Shown piece after piece: positions 43,101 to 52,434 of a stretch of DNA of 64,000 nucleotides. The notes beneath the pieces were generated by a model, which saw only the letters and a program-made list of their open reading frames with translations, did no database searches and was not told where the DNA came from. The translations under genes were made by a program, and so were the position numbers. The stretch is from Ricordea florida (lineage: Eukaryota; Cnidaria; Anthozoa; Corallimorpharia; Ricordeidae), in the NCBI GenBank assembly GCA_949710005.1, contig OX453274.1:12358668-12422667 (forward strand), given 5' to 3'. Numbering within the stretch: the first letter of the stretch is position 1; every line of letters begins with the position of its first letter.

Positions 43101-45437
43101 GTTATCCACACTGTAATTCCATACCAGAGTAGCATTGCTTCCTTTCTTAAAGTAACTTGGATTAGTTGGTTCTTGTGTAAATCTGAAAGCTGTTTCTAAA
43201 TGAACAAAGTGATCACTTAACGTTTGAAGCCTTTTCTATTTTTTAAACTCAGTTCCAGACTTCCTTATTAAGCCTTTCGCAAAATACGAAAATACGCCAA
43301 TATCAAAACAATGAAATAAGAAGCAACAACGGGCGTGCAAATTGAGAATGGATCCCTTTTTGAGAATAATTTTTTTCTGATAACACTTGGCATGGTGTTT
43401 ACTCAACAGCTTAACTTGATTCCTTAAGTAAACCAGAGGATCTGATTATGTTTTAGCCTAGTCAAGACCGAAATGGTCACGTGGAAGGTTTATATTTTAC
43501 GCAATGGTGTCATTTTGTAAGTGTGGAGAGAATGAGAGGATACTGTATTTAAACTATGCAATTGAACTGTGTTCTCATACTTCCTAGAAAGTTGCCTCGC
43601 TGAAAATGGGTTGAGAAGTATTGTTGTTTAATATACAATAAAGCACAAATTTGAGGGAAAATTCTCTTTGACAGGCTCCCGGGATCCCAGAAGCACATCC
43701 CCACCTTGTAATCCAGTAAGGGTTGGGGCGCCTTGTAAGCAAGATGTGACGTTACTTGTCTAGGAATTGTTTTTTTCACAAAACTTATATATACATCTGG
43801 CAAAGAGATAACGCTCGAAACGTAAGCAACCCCCTTTTTACCTTACGGTGGCATAAATTACTTTACCAACTTGTTTTATTATCCCAATATCCATTGTTTC
43901 AATTTCCCACCGACGCAGCACCGGTTTCTTTAGAAACTGCCCCCATAGTACTTACATATACACGACCTTCCCAAGATAACGCAAGTACCGCTTTCATGTA
44001 AGTGGTCGTTCACACATTTATAACCTGCATACTATCGCTTTATTGAAACCGTTTAAAATTTTTCCTGCCTTTCTTTAATTTTCGTATTTTGTTATAAAAA
44101 ATGGTTGAGCTAGACCATAGGTTAATGATGAATGCCCAGAATTAAATGGCCTTCGTTGCAAATAAATTCTTTCTTGTGGGAGATGAAAGTTACTGTATTA
44201 ACTTATGTGTGAAAGTTCAAGAAGTACCTAATCGCCAAGTGAGACCTCAGGCTATTGAATGCCAATCGTATACTGAAGCTACTGCCCAGAATCCTATCCT
44301 CCACTTTTTCACCCTTACTACAGCACAAGGAAATTTTTTGTTTGGGATGCTACATTTAATCAGTCTTGTCGAGATCACAGTTTCAGTAACGATAACTATT
44401 ATTTGTATACCGAAAGTGTTATATTGCGATCTCTCACGCAAAAATGGCATTCCGTACGAACGGCGAAAGGCACGGGTAGAAAAAGGATGGTGAACGAAGG
44501 CCTAGCCGCTCAAACGTATGCAATGCACAGCTGAATGGCAACAGAAATATTGTAAACTGCCTAAGTTGAACGGCTTAAAGGTAAATTAAACAACTAAAGA
44601 GCAAATTCAGATGGATATATGTATGTCATAATATTTTTACTCCTGCATCGATTCAATAACCTGAATAACCACATCAAATGTGATAATTTCCTATAGGAAA
44701 CGCCACAGGCGTCCCTCAGTGAAGAGAGATTTAGCATAGTAAACGAAACCAAGGTCATGAATAAAAGTTTAAAAAGGATGCTTACGAGGAACGTTTATAG
44801 GTAAATGTTTTGTACTCAATTCAGTTAAAGAGACTGACTGTATCTTTAATTTCCATGTCGAAACTGAAATATTACTTAAAGGATTGCTTAAAGAGGCAAA
44901 ATTGAAACTTTGTTCATTCTTCGGCTAATATATTAACATTGCTATGACCCTTGCAACAGTTGAGAGTCACGCTAGAACACAAGCGCGTGCAATGGTTTGG
45001 AACGTAAGATGTTATTATATTATTGTCGTTTTAAACGAGCTTTGGTATCATTCATATGGATTGAGAGTCTTGTGCTCGGAGAAATTGGTTAGCTGCGTTG
45101 GTAACCACGGATGAATTATTGATTTGTTTGTTATTTGCGTGGAAGCTGATTAAAAGCAATGTGACAAGTGTTGAAAACTTGAGCATCTTACATTTTAAAT
45201 TTGATTGGGGAATAACGTTGGCAATTTCAGCTTAACAAAGCATGTTACGTGTAAATGCAGTGTGCATAACTTAGTTCATCAGCCTATAGCCAACAAAATT
45301 CATAATTAAATAGATGAAAGTAGCTAGTAGGTATTAAATAACAGGCGCTACTGTGACATACCTCCAAGCGATGAGAGCACGAAAAGCAATGCGATACTTG
45401 GCCAAAGAGATCCTCCATAGCATTTGGACCAAGGCAT
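20643..45437 (-). CDS. Receptor tyrosine kinase, Ig3-FN3x2-TM-kinase, 19 coding exons
   Basis: Joining minus-strand exons with consensus GT/AG borders gives 2,823 nt, exactly 941 codons. The exons are 45362-45437, 42833-43195, 42123-42377, 32752-33018, 30978-31262, 29519-29830, 29104-29136, 28726-28845, 26485-26503, 26295-26331, 25758-26010, 25375-25485, 24385-24575, 23739-23861, 23581-23651, 23139-23179, 22926-23022, 21203-21302 and 20643-20711. Every junction keeps frame. The product is a type I membrane receptor: signal peptide, three Ig-like and two fibronectin III domains, transmembrane helix and tyrosine kinase. Kinase hallmarks are [25 protein letters not shown] and GRLPVKW. It is nearest in feel to FGFR/RET-like kinases, but orthology cannot be set by eye. 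All kinase residues needed for activity are present. The UTRs were not resolved. Confidence 0.93.
21350..22835 (-). mobile_element. Helitron/Helentron-like element, short copy, in a receptor kinase intron
   Basis: About 1.48 kb, reverse-complementary and by eye well over 90% identical to the two flanks of the 37.36-41.01 kb copy. The low-coordinate end has a CGCGCGCGAAGCGCGCG hairpin close to the terminus. The high-coordinate end has TTTAGCCAAGCCTAAAAG in inverse. It lacks the 2.15-kb interior of the long copy and has no ORF. Confidence 0.7.
26295..26503 (-). CDS. Receptor kinase exons 9-10: juxtamembrane micro-exons
   Basis: Exons of 19 nt (26485-26503) and 37 nt (26295-26331) are the combination I found that bridges the transmembrane exon to the kinase exon in frame. 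They encode a basic, cysteine-bearing juxtamembrane segment. RNA evidence would confirm them. Confidence 0.7.
27311..28205. mobile_element. Nested element with 22-bp terminal inverted repeats
   Basis: AGGTACTGAGATTTACTCCT at 27,312 and its inverse at 28,183-28,203 bound about 0.89 kb. The interior carries a short coding remnant (27,814-27,999). It appears non-autonomous. Confidence 0.6.
27814..27999 (-). pseudogene. Remnant of a Crypton/tyrosine-recombinase-type N-terminal domain
   Basis: About 60 codons read [27 protein letters not shown] and [10 protein letters not shown]. These match the N-terminal helical module found in Crypton-type recombinases and domesticated relatives (QRICH1/ZMYM type). 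There is no ATG in place and no catalytic domain downstream, so it is a fragment. Confidence 0.45.
28368..28400. repeat. (CGT)n microsatellite
   Basis: About ten CGT/GTC triplets in a row within an intron of the receptor kinase gene. Confidence 0.9.
28726..29136 (-). CDS. Receptor kinase exons 7-8: stalk micro-exon and transmembrane helix
   Basis: A 33-bp exon (29104-29136) gives a polar stalk. The 120-bp exon (28726-28845) gives [18 protein letters not shown] followed by basic residues as stop-transfer. Phases join exactly. Confidence 0.85.
29519..29830 (-). CDS. Receptor kinase exon 6: fibronectin III domain 2
   Basis: [35 protein letters not shown] and the closing strand define a second fibronectin III domain. 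Confidence 0.9.
30978..31262 (-). CDS. Receptor kinase exon 5: fibronectin III domain 1
   Basis: [21 protein letters not shown] and the following strands fit a fibronectin III fold near the membrane. The exon is phase-compatible on both sides. Confidence 0.9.
32752..33018 (-). CDS. Receptor kinase exon 4: Ig-like domain 3
   Basis: [19 protein letters not shown] and [12 protein letters not shown] are a canonical I-set Ig. Borders ACAG/ACCC and ATAA/GTAGG. The intron before it spans more than 9 kb and holds several transposons. Confidence 0.9.
33811..33885. repeat. Small inverted repeat with CACGTG cores
   Basis: TTTCACACGTGAAA and its inverse TTTCACGTGTGAAA stand about 40 bp apart inside an intron. 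The spacing would allow a hairpin or paired E-box sites. Confidence 0.5.
34492..34640. repeat. Foldback (palindromic) element
   Basis: Two arms of about 60 bp begin and end with ACGTCATAGAAAGT and its inverse ACTTTCTATGACGT, with a short centre. It is a MITE-like foldback inserted in an intron, with no ORF. Confidence 0.65.
35315..35500 (+). pseudogene. Frameshifted Myb/SANT-like DNA-binding fragment
   Basis: Two frames joined by a one-base shift give [10 protein letters not shown] followed by [18 protein letters not shown] and [13 protein letters not shown]. This resembles the trihelix/Myb-SANT-like domain of PIF/Harbinger-type transposon proteins. It has decayed within an intron. Confidence 0.35.
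36640..37085 (-). pseudogene. Decayed LINE reverse transcriptase fragment
   Basis: Minus-strand frames give a VPQG-like region, [11 protein letters not shown] and [14 protein letters not shown], the reverse transcriptase core of a CR1/Jockey-type LINE. They are split by frameshifts and stops and both ends are missing. Confidence 0.65.
38373..38831 (-). CDS. Repetitive charged protein of the long element (152 aa)
   Basis: A 152-aa frame made almost wholly of a 19-residue repeat (type [19 protein letters not shown]) after an arginine-rich start ([14 protein letters not shown]). It has a helical, coiled-coil character. Similar charged repeats occur at the N-terminus of Helitron and other transposon proteins in cnidarians. 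It runs opposite to the assumed element direction and has no catalytic part, so it may be a truncated transposon protein. Confidence 0.4.
   Translation of the reverse strand: MSEVDRQRRRDRERERRRNYSEERRQAERVRARENRQNVNEERREAEGFRTVENRLKCSEECREAERLRSVENRQNFSEESREAERLRAVENRQNCSEESREAERLRAVENRQNCSEESREAERLRVVENRQNCSEESREVERLCAMDHKFA
38870..40465 (+). mobile_element. 5'-truncated CR1/L2-type LINE
   Basis: The 3' two thirds of a non-LTR retrotransposon lie inside the larger element. The open frame ends at 40,335. The 3' UTR has a TCCCAGCATTAGCTCTGCTA hairpin region and ends in short TTTCCAAG repeats at about 40,440-40,460. The 5' end is cut within the reverse transcriptase gene. Confidence 0.75.
38890..40335 (+). 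CDS. LINE reverse transcriptase (5'-truncated, intact frame)
   Basis: A 481-aa frame with reverse transcriptase blocks in order: [25 protein letters not shown] after [33 protein letters not shown] (catalytic DD), and the thumb/C-terminal [14 protein letters not shown] and RRAAGFV. It belongs to the CR1/L2/Jockey group. The coding frame continues upstream of the first ATG by about 10 codons, so the endonuclease and N-terminus are lost and the copy cannot be autonomous. Confidence 0.9.
   Translation: MKLLADDLSPILTFIFQQSYDSGNLPDEWLKALITPVYKKGGKQDPKNYRPISLTCICCKIMEHIVLSHIHEHMSTNNILCKHQHGFRSRLSCETQLVSAIHEWASILNIKGQADVIQLDFSKAFDKVSHPKLLHKLSYYGIHGQTLLWIKGFLSNRSQSVSVNGVHSTPCKVTSGVPQGSVLGPTLFLIYINDIVGDIKSNIRLFADDTIMYRQVASPADHLKLQQDLERLTSWAGLWQMEFNVKKCYHITLTNKRAPVVLPYYMHGQVLEHVTCYDYLGIRLTGKLNWKEHCDKISNKANKSLGPVKRTLKPCTPEVKERSYKTLIRPLLEYASAAWNPHTNRDTETIEKVQRRAAGFVVHDYGRSTNSQDLVNKLGWDSLESRRLLAQATLFYKIKNKLIDLEFPTSIQPASKSSIQHAMLQPYSSVLAYSYSPFVRTVRVWNKLKTETVQANNISLFKSLAMRDIQNMKTPNHLKRL
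42123..42377 (-). CDS. Receptor kinase exon 3: Ig-like domain 2
   Basis: A C2/I-type Ig domain: [19 protein letters not shown] and [14 protein letters not shown] give both cysteines and the core tryptophan. Borders TTTTAG/ATCC and CACT/GTAAG. Confidence 0.9.
42833..43195 (-). CDS. Receptor kinase exon 2: Ig-like domain 1
   Basis: Acceptor TTTAG/AAAC and donor ACAG/GTAAG. The domain contains [10 protein letters not shown] and [18 protein letters not shown], a V-type Ig pattern. The usual first cysteine appears to be replaced, so a canonical disulfide is uncertain. Confidence 0.85.
45362..45437 (-). CDS. Receptor kinase exon 1: start and signal peptide
   Basis: The ATG at 45,437-45,435 begins a short peptide with the hydrophobic core [13 protein letters not shown]. 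Its donor, GGAG/GTATG, joins in phase 1 to exon 2. It is too short to show as a long frame. No clear TATA box is seen just upstream. Confidence 0.85.
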
Positions 45438-46035
45438 GACTTAAAATTCGCCACGATCCCTATTGCAATTTCGGAAAACGTTCAGTTGGCTAAGGCACTA
45501 AACGGACTTTACGATAAAATCCACAAGGTATTCGAGGTTTTACTTCCATGTCTGCGGGCTCAGTTTAGCGAACAGCGGCTAGTTATCGATCCCAGGAAGC
45601 CTTGGACACTAACCGATACTTGGATTTTATATGAATAGTGAAAGTTGCTAAACTTAGAAATTGTAAACTTAATACATCGCCGTGGGAAATGTTTAAATCC
45701 GGTTAAGGTTTCAAAAGAATACGTTGCATAAGGCTACGTTTACATCATAACTGATCTACCTTAGATCCGGTATAAAATTTGCACGGATAGGCGTTCCGAT
45801 TGTAGTTGCTATTCGGACGGGTTTTGTACCAACTGTTTCGCCAAGCCAAGAGAAAATGAAGTAAGAGAACGTATCTTCCATACTGGGTTCACTTAATATG
45901 ATAAGGGAAGAGAATCCTAATTTTAATTTTGGATACGGACACTATTTTAACTGACCAATGGTTGATGTCCTTCTCATCACGTGGTTGTAATTTCACTGCG
46001 CCGTGGGGAGACCGCGCAGCGATGGAGCAAGATAC
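45438..46035. other. 5' flank of the receptor kinase gene
   Basis: A non-coding stretch upstream of the start codon. It presumably holds the promoter and 5' UTR on the minus strand. I see no clear TATA box or other named element. Confidence 0.3.
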
Positions 46036-47085
46036 ATACATACATACATAAACTTTATTAAGGTGTCAAGGTATTTAGCTAAAAGCTAATTGTGGACACT
46101 ATAAATAGGTAAAATGAATATAATATTAGATTAAATCAAGTATATATAGGAATATTAAAAATATATTCTTAAGATATCATTAATATATAAAATATCATCA
46201 ATATATAAAGTTATTACTGATAAACAGTAGGACAAACAGGGAACTAAAAGACAAACAAATAGACAAAACAGACAATCAGGTAGACATACAAACAAACAGA
46301 CAATATAAGACAAACATATAAGCAGCAGTAAAAAAATAGATACAAAGTTCATAAAGTTAAAAGTCTAGAAAATTTAAATTAGACGAATTAGATAGAGGGT
46401 AGGGAAGCACACTCTCAATACACCAGGCAACCACACAGCAAAAGCCACTGTGCATACCCACCACCCTAAGATGAGCATGCACAGCGGCCACACGTGCCAT
46501 CCAGCAAGCCAAGCACACTAAGAGCCCGCACCCCTCTCCTGAATGCCTGAAGACTGGTCTTACTGCGTAGTTCTTGCCCCATATGTGTGGGCCTAAATAT
46601 CTGATACTGTGCTTGCCATACTTAACAGTATTATATCTTGGAACAGGAAAATCACTTCGTAAGGTATAATGCTTATCTTGCTGAAAAGACATATTACATA
46701 CATGCTCCGGAGCAAGTGAACTTTTAACCTTATACATTAAAATTAGTATATCTTGTAACCGCCTGTTCTCAAGACTAGAGAGTCTGCCCTTCTCTAGGAG
46801 TTCCTCATACGTAGCATGCCTATCATTATATACAGCACGTAATGCTCGTTCTTGTACTCTTTCTAATTTTCTTGTATCAGATGCTTTGCGAAAATGCCAC
46901 ACCATGTGACAGTATGTTAAGTTAGATAAAATTGCTGATTTATACAATTGTAACTTGGCCTCTCTCGGAATCATATTTCTAAGACGTACTAGCACACCAG
47001 CTTTCTTACTTGCCATTTTGCATATATCACTTACATGAGTACTAAAACTAAGTTCATCATATAGATGATAAATAGCTATAAATAG
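46036..47085 (-). mobile_element. 5'-truncated LINE with (CATA)n tail
   Basis: On the minus strand, the C-terminal part of a CR1/L2-type reverse transcriptase (LQLYKSAILSNLTYCHMVW, RALRAVYNDR, RYLGPHIWGK) is followed by decayed sequence. It ends in TATG repeats at 46,033-46,050, a common LINE tail. The frame is shifted after HIWGK. An imperfect ACA-rich simple repeat lies within (46,230-46,330). Confidence 0.75.
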
Positions 47086-47665
47086 ATTCCGCGCAAAAAA
47101 AGAGATTCCGTTTAATTGTCATATTAGCGGGGTTATGTTCTCTTTCCACAGTTTCTCTTGGGCAAGCTCAGGACCAGATACAGTTTGGGATCCTTAACGG
47201 TTAAAACTTGTACCAGCACAGTGTGAACAGGTTAGTTCGGTTCCGTTTTCGTACCTGGACGCTATTTCTACAGTGGTCCTCAGTGTTAACAGAGCCTAAG
47301 TGACCAAAAGCGATTTAACTTCCAAATTACCAACTTCCAGTAGACATAGAAACTATTTCATTTTGCCCATCAATTTGAAAGGATCACCTCACTTACACTT
47401 ATTAAAATCAATATTGGAAGAAACCGTATATGCTTCGATAACTTGGTTGTCCTTGGTCATTATTATGTGGTTTGTTTTGTAAACTACAAAGAATATTATA
47501 CATCAGTACGTCTCTTCACTCATGACATTTAGTCGGGAACTCTTAAACTTATTTTAATTTACTAACTCTGGACTACTACGGACATGTTACATTGCGAATT
47601 ACTAATTGGAGGTGTGCAGGATAAATGATAGGAAGCTATGGAGCTGTAAAACATAGACAGAATTG
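47086..47665. other. Intergenic DNA, nothing recognised
   Basis: No supported coding or repeat structure in this stretch. Confidence 0.3.
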
Positions 47666-48049
47666 ATGGAAGCCGATCCCCGGTTTATGATGGAGTTTGA
47701 TAAGGTCCAAAGTGGAATTGAAAGGACATGGGGAAGCAAGCTCTACTTGCTTAATCCTTTTCAAGCCGTGTGCCCGATATGTGGAGAAATACGTGTACTA
47801 TAAAAAATGAACCAACCGCAAGAGATTATGACGCATATAAAGGAAAAACACTTTAATGTAAACGAAGCCAGTGAAATTGCCATCAAAAGGATGAAAGCTT
47901 GGAAAGAAAACAACTTCATCACCGAAGGACAGTTGAATGATGTGACACCATTGGCTCCAGGACTTTTCAAAGATCCTGTTTCTGTTACAGACAATCCCAT
48001 GGTCAGGGCTGCTGTCCTGGCCCGTGGCATTGATGAAGGGGCAGTCTAA
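47666..48049 (+). pseudogene. Broken N-terminal exon with split C2H2-like motif
   Basis: The ATG at 47,666 opens a frame that meets TAA at 47,801-47,803 and then continues open in the same frame to 48,049. Read across the stop, CPICG and HIKEKH would make a C2H2-type zinc motif. This suggests a nonsense mutation in the first exon of the decayed gene that follows. Confidence 0.45.
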
Positions 48050-51000
48050 CTTAAGTCATTCAATGTTGTTACATGTATTTTCAATTTTTAAAATGATACT
48101 TTGAAAGTCAGCCAAAAAAATGTTGCACCCAGCCTATGTTTTTTAAGTCAACATGAATGGCCTTTTGGTTGACAAACCCTTTTCTATTTCAAAAGTAATG
48201 GTACCAGTAGCTCAATCACTGACTAGAGAAACCCAGGGATTTGAAATTGATTTTGAAACCAAAGAACATATTTGTCAGGAAAATGAGCATTCTCTTTTAT
48301 TTTATGTTCATGATGAAACATGATTATTAAAACAAACAAAAACAAAAACAAATAAATCACTGTTCTTGGGAGGTTTTGTGAATATTTTTAAAACCAAATG
48401 ACAAGACGTTTTTCATTACCAGAGATAAAATAAAATTCTGATTGGCTGATTCCTACAGTGTATTAAGGTTTACAATGCACAGTTTTGATTTGCATGCAAT
48501 CTTTTTATGTTTACTTAAATTATATGCAAAAGCAACCAAAAAAATTATATATGCATTGAAGAAAAAGAAGTTTGACTGCCTCTTCATCAAGAAAGAGATT
48601 GAGCATGATTACTTGGGACACTGGCTGCAGCAGTTAGTTGCTGCAGGAATGGTTGACTCAAGCCATCTTCTATATCAGGAGGTTGATGCCTTCATGACTG
48701 AGCAACTGCGTCAGCCATACCCCATCACGGACTGGCAACAATGGCCCACATTATATAGCTTCTGTCAGTCACTTTCATCTGTTGCGTCTAGAAAGGGCTA
48801 CAACTTTTATGCTGGTGAAAAGAGATTTGGTATGAAGGATCAAAAAAATGAAATTGCGCCAGTGCTTCGCTACTGTCATCCAGGGCCATCATTATCTACC
48901 TTAGATGAAAAGAAAGCTGAACCAGTGCTGCAGACAGGTCCACATTTTGCAAATGTGTTGCTCTTAATCCAAATGCTCCAAAGTTTAGACGGAGTTCCAT
49001 GTTTTCAGAACGACAAAGTTTTAAAGTTTTTGGGTATAATGCACTATGATGGCATGCCCCTAAATATTGGAACATTCCCAAGGATTGAAGGCAGAGAGGT
49101 TATATTTGATGGAATAAAACCACATTTACCATTACATAAAATGAAAGAACTTCAACAAAATGGCAGTGGAGCCCTCAAGAAATACATTTCTGAACACTGT
49201 ACTTGGATTTCTGAAGTAAAAGGGTATGACATCACAGATGCAAGTGGTTCCTTCTTCATAAATGCATTTACAGAATATGGCACAGCACAGGGTACTTCAG
49301 ACACTATTAAGACAACGTTATCAAATGTCATCAAAAGCATAACCGTTTGTGTGGATTGTGTCAAAGATGGTGAACACAAAGACTGTCATTTCACATCTTT
49401 AACTGATCCATGTAGCAGGTGCAAAACTTTACAACAAATGGGACAAAATATATGTTGTACAAGTTTCAAGATCATACATGTTTCCTCCGATCAAGCATCT
49501 GCCCAGAGGAAAGCTCACATTGAGTTAAATGAAGTGTCAATCAAGGACATCAGCGACAGCAACTATCTGCAGTATGGTTTTGGGATGCTGCATTTTTCAA
49601 GTGTAAAAATGCTATATCAGCTGGAAGAAACTACAGACTGACAGATATGGCAGACACCTTTAGTGTTTCTATGCTGACATCCATATGGGCCTCAAATTCA
49701 GAAGAAAGCAAAAGAATGAGGAAGGTGGCACCTGCAGCAGTGTTCTCCTTTAAAGATCGCTACAGTGATGAGTTGTGTTACCAGACCGTATCTAAAGACC
49801 TGGAACAAATTCTACTGGAAACAAAAGATGTACTTGTGACATTGGTCCCAGAGCAATACAGAACATTTTCTGCAGAAGCAAAGACACACTCTCTCCTAGG
49901 TCGTCCTCTGTACAGTACAACTAATGTCTATCACAAGTGCTGTGAGGTTTTGAGAACTGAAATAGCTGGGGTTGTTTTCTTTTTTCAGGACATTGAAAAT
50001 ATAAACAGAGATATTTAAGTCAGTAGAGTGGTTATCAGTTGTGATTACTCTGATGAATCACAGACAGTCAACACAAGCCAATCAACAACAACATTGAATT
50101 GCCAATTTTTAAGACACGTAATAGCAAATTTTATTTTCTCTATCCTAGGTTGAACACTATCCTTACAGATTCAGCTTTTGGACAGTTTGGCCACAAATTA
50201 AACTAATTGCGATAATAGTGGAATAGTTTTGAGAACGTGAAGTTAGTTTTCTGAGTTATATTTTGTTGGTTGCTCTATTGAAGCATACTTCGAATCTTAA
50301 TGTGAAAAGGAACAATGAAACAGCAATACATTGAATTCATTGATTCATGATATCGTACAAAAATTTAAAGTTAACAAAATAATTAGTAATTGAAATGATT
50401 TTTTTTAATTAACAGATGCTGAGTTTGAAGTTGTTGTAATGGCAAACAGACATATTCCACCCAAATGCATTGCAATTGGAAAATGGGATGATCCTGGTGA
50501 GTAAGCATTATATTGTAAATGTATTTCTTGAGCTTGAATATGAGTCCAGTTCAAACAATAATTTTATCTTTTGTTTTTCTGTCATTACCATTGGCTAGTA
50601 TATGGTAAAAAATCACATGTACAATGCATCTTAGAAATGAGGCCAGTTTTGAACAGTAACATACATATTAAACACCACTTTGGGTGGCACCATATACTGT
50701 ACATATAATAGCTAAAAGTCAGGTATTTAAAAACATGGAAAAATAAAATGGACTCTAAACCCTTTAGTCGGTGGACTATCCAAGACACTTGGTGCATCAT
50801 ACACTGAGTACCAGGGCATCTAGAATTCAAGAGGCGGAACATGCCTGATGAGGCTGAGTTTTCAGCGAAATTTATAGCAGATATACAAAGATATACAAAT
50901 ATTTTTAATATTTTAACGCCAAAATTGCGTTCAAAGGATAACAAAGACAGAGAATGTCGAAAAATTACCGAAGTTTATCTAATTCTTTTATCGCTTCGAC

Positions 51001-51189
51001 GAAAGAACTTTCTGAAGCATAAACCCTTTAATTGGAGAACAATGTACCTTTTGTTCTATTAAACCAACAACGACATACATTAGCAAGACAGACAAGTCTG
51101 TTTCCAGAAATCATGTGCTTAACAGTTGTATTAAAAAGGAACTTAATAGCTTTTGAATCCTTTCTTTAGGACCAGCCCACTCAAACCCA

Positions 51190-52413
51190 ATGCCATCATC
51201 AAAAGCTTCTTTTAGACATCCTGCTGGGATAGATGTGATGATATGTTCCCCATCAAAAAAGGAAATCTGCTTTGTTGCTGATTCAGGGAATCATGCAATT
51301 CGTTATATTGATGGAGTGCAAAACATTGAAGGCCCTAAGCTTGTTGGTACTCTGGCAATCCACCCTGTTGCAGCAAATTGGAAACCTGAGGGACTGGCAG
51401 TTCTCAATGCACAAACACTGGCTGTAACTGCAGGAGACAGTTTGTTTTTGATACAGCTAAATGAGGCACTTTTGCATGGACAAATGACCAACACTGTCAG
51501 CCCACTCTCGTGTCCTCATGGTCTCTGCCCGAATCCAGTAAACACAGATGCAGTCTTAGTTGCTGACAGAAATGTTGTCAAAGAGATCAAAATAACATCA
51601 AAAGAAACTGTGATTATTGCGCGAGGTTTCCAGACAGCGTTTGATGTCTCTTCAGCAGCCAATAAACAAATTGGCATCACAGATGTGGGCTCCCACAAGG
51701 TAACAATGTTACAGTGGAATGATGATCAAAAGGAATGGGCTAAGACAAAAGTTGTTGGAAGTGGGACAGCTGGACCAAGAGATGGAAAAGCCAGTAATAC
51801 TGAGCTCCACGAGCCTACAGGTGTCACATTTGACTTGAACTCTGCCATCATTTGCTGCATTGGAGGAAAGAGCCATGGGTGCATCAAATTGTATTCAGAA
51901 CTTGCATTTGCAACAACATTTATGGCAGCAATTCGAAATATATATGATGCCACTGGATTCTTACCAAAGAAGGAACAAAACAAGAGCAGAAAAACAGATG
52001 CAACTGTCAAACCACCATTTATATCAGGAACCCACAAGTTGATTAACAGTGTTTTATTTCTGGAAGGCATAATGGCTAAAAGGAAAGCTTACCTTCACAA
52101 GAATGGACTGGATGGTACAGACGGGTCTATGTACTCCAAGACATTAGAAGGTTTTGCACAAACGGTAGCCTCATTAGAGAGCCACATACGTGCAATGGAT
52201 GACCTCGAAATGGATACAACTAATGTTAACTTATATGCTTTTGTGAACGAGTCAAGGAAAGAACATAACTTTGCCAAACACAAACAAAGTGGTCAGTATC
52301 GCCATCCCACAATGCAGCAGTACAGCAGAACAAAAGGTGGTGACGAGGAAGAAGTAATCAAAAAATCTTGCAGGTGTCCTCATTCATACCACACTAACCA
52401 AGTCCAGGCATAG
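51190..52413 (+). CDS. NHL-like domain part of the decayed gene
   Basis: A 407-codon open stretch with NHL-type strands (FVADSGNHAIRYIDG, VLVADRNVVKEIK, IGITDVGSHKVTML), probably half of a beta-propeller, then a helical region. It ends at TAG, after which the same frame stays open for 340 codons. It may still be translated as a shorter protein. Confidence 0.55.
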   Translation: MPSSKASFRHPAGIDVMICSPSKKEICFVADSGNHAIRYIDGVQNIEGPKLVGTLAIHPVAANWKPEGLAVLNAQTLAVTAGDSLFLIQLNEALLHGQMTNTVSPLSCPHGLCPNPVNTDAVLVADRNVVKEIKITSKETVIIARGFQTAFDVSSAANKQIGITDVGSHKVTMLQWNDDQKEWAKTKVVGSGTAGPRDGKASNTELHEPTGVTFDLNSAIICCIGGKSHGCIKLYSELAFATTFMAAIRNIYDATGFLPKKEQNKSRKTDATVKPPFISGTHKLINSVLFLEGIMAKRKAYLHKNGLDGTDGSMYSKTLEGFAQTVASLESHIRAMDDLEMDTTNVNLYAFVNESRKEHNFAKHKQSGQYRHPTMQQYSRTKGGDEEEVIKKSCRCPHSYHTNQVQA

Positions 52414-52434
52414 CAGGCAAGTCACAAGTCTGAA

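Noticed and set aside
44146-44493. 115-aa plus-strand frame
   Set aside because: It lies within the first intron of the receptor gene, with no domain or splice support.
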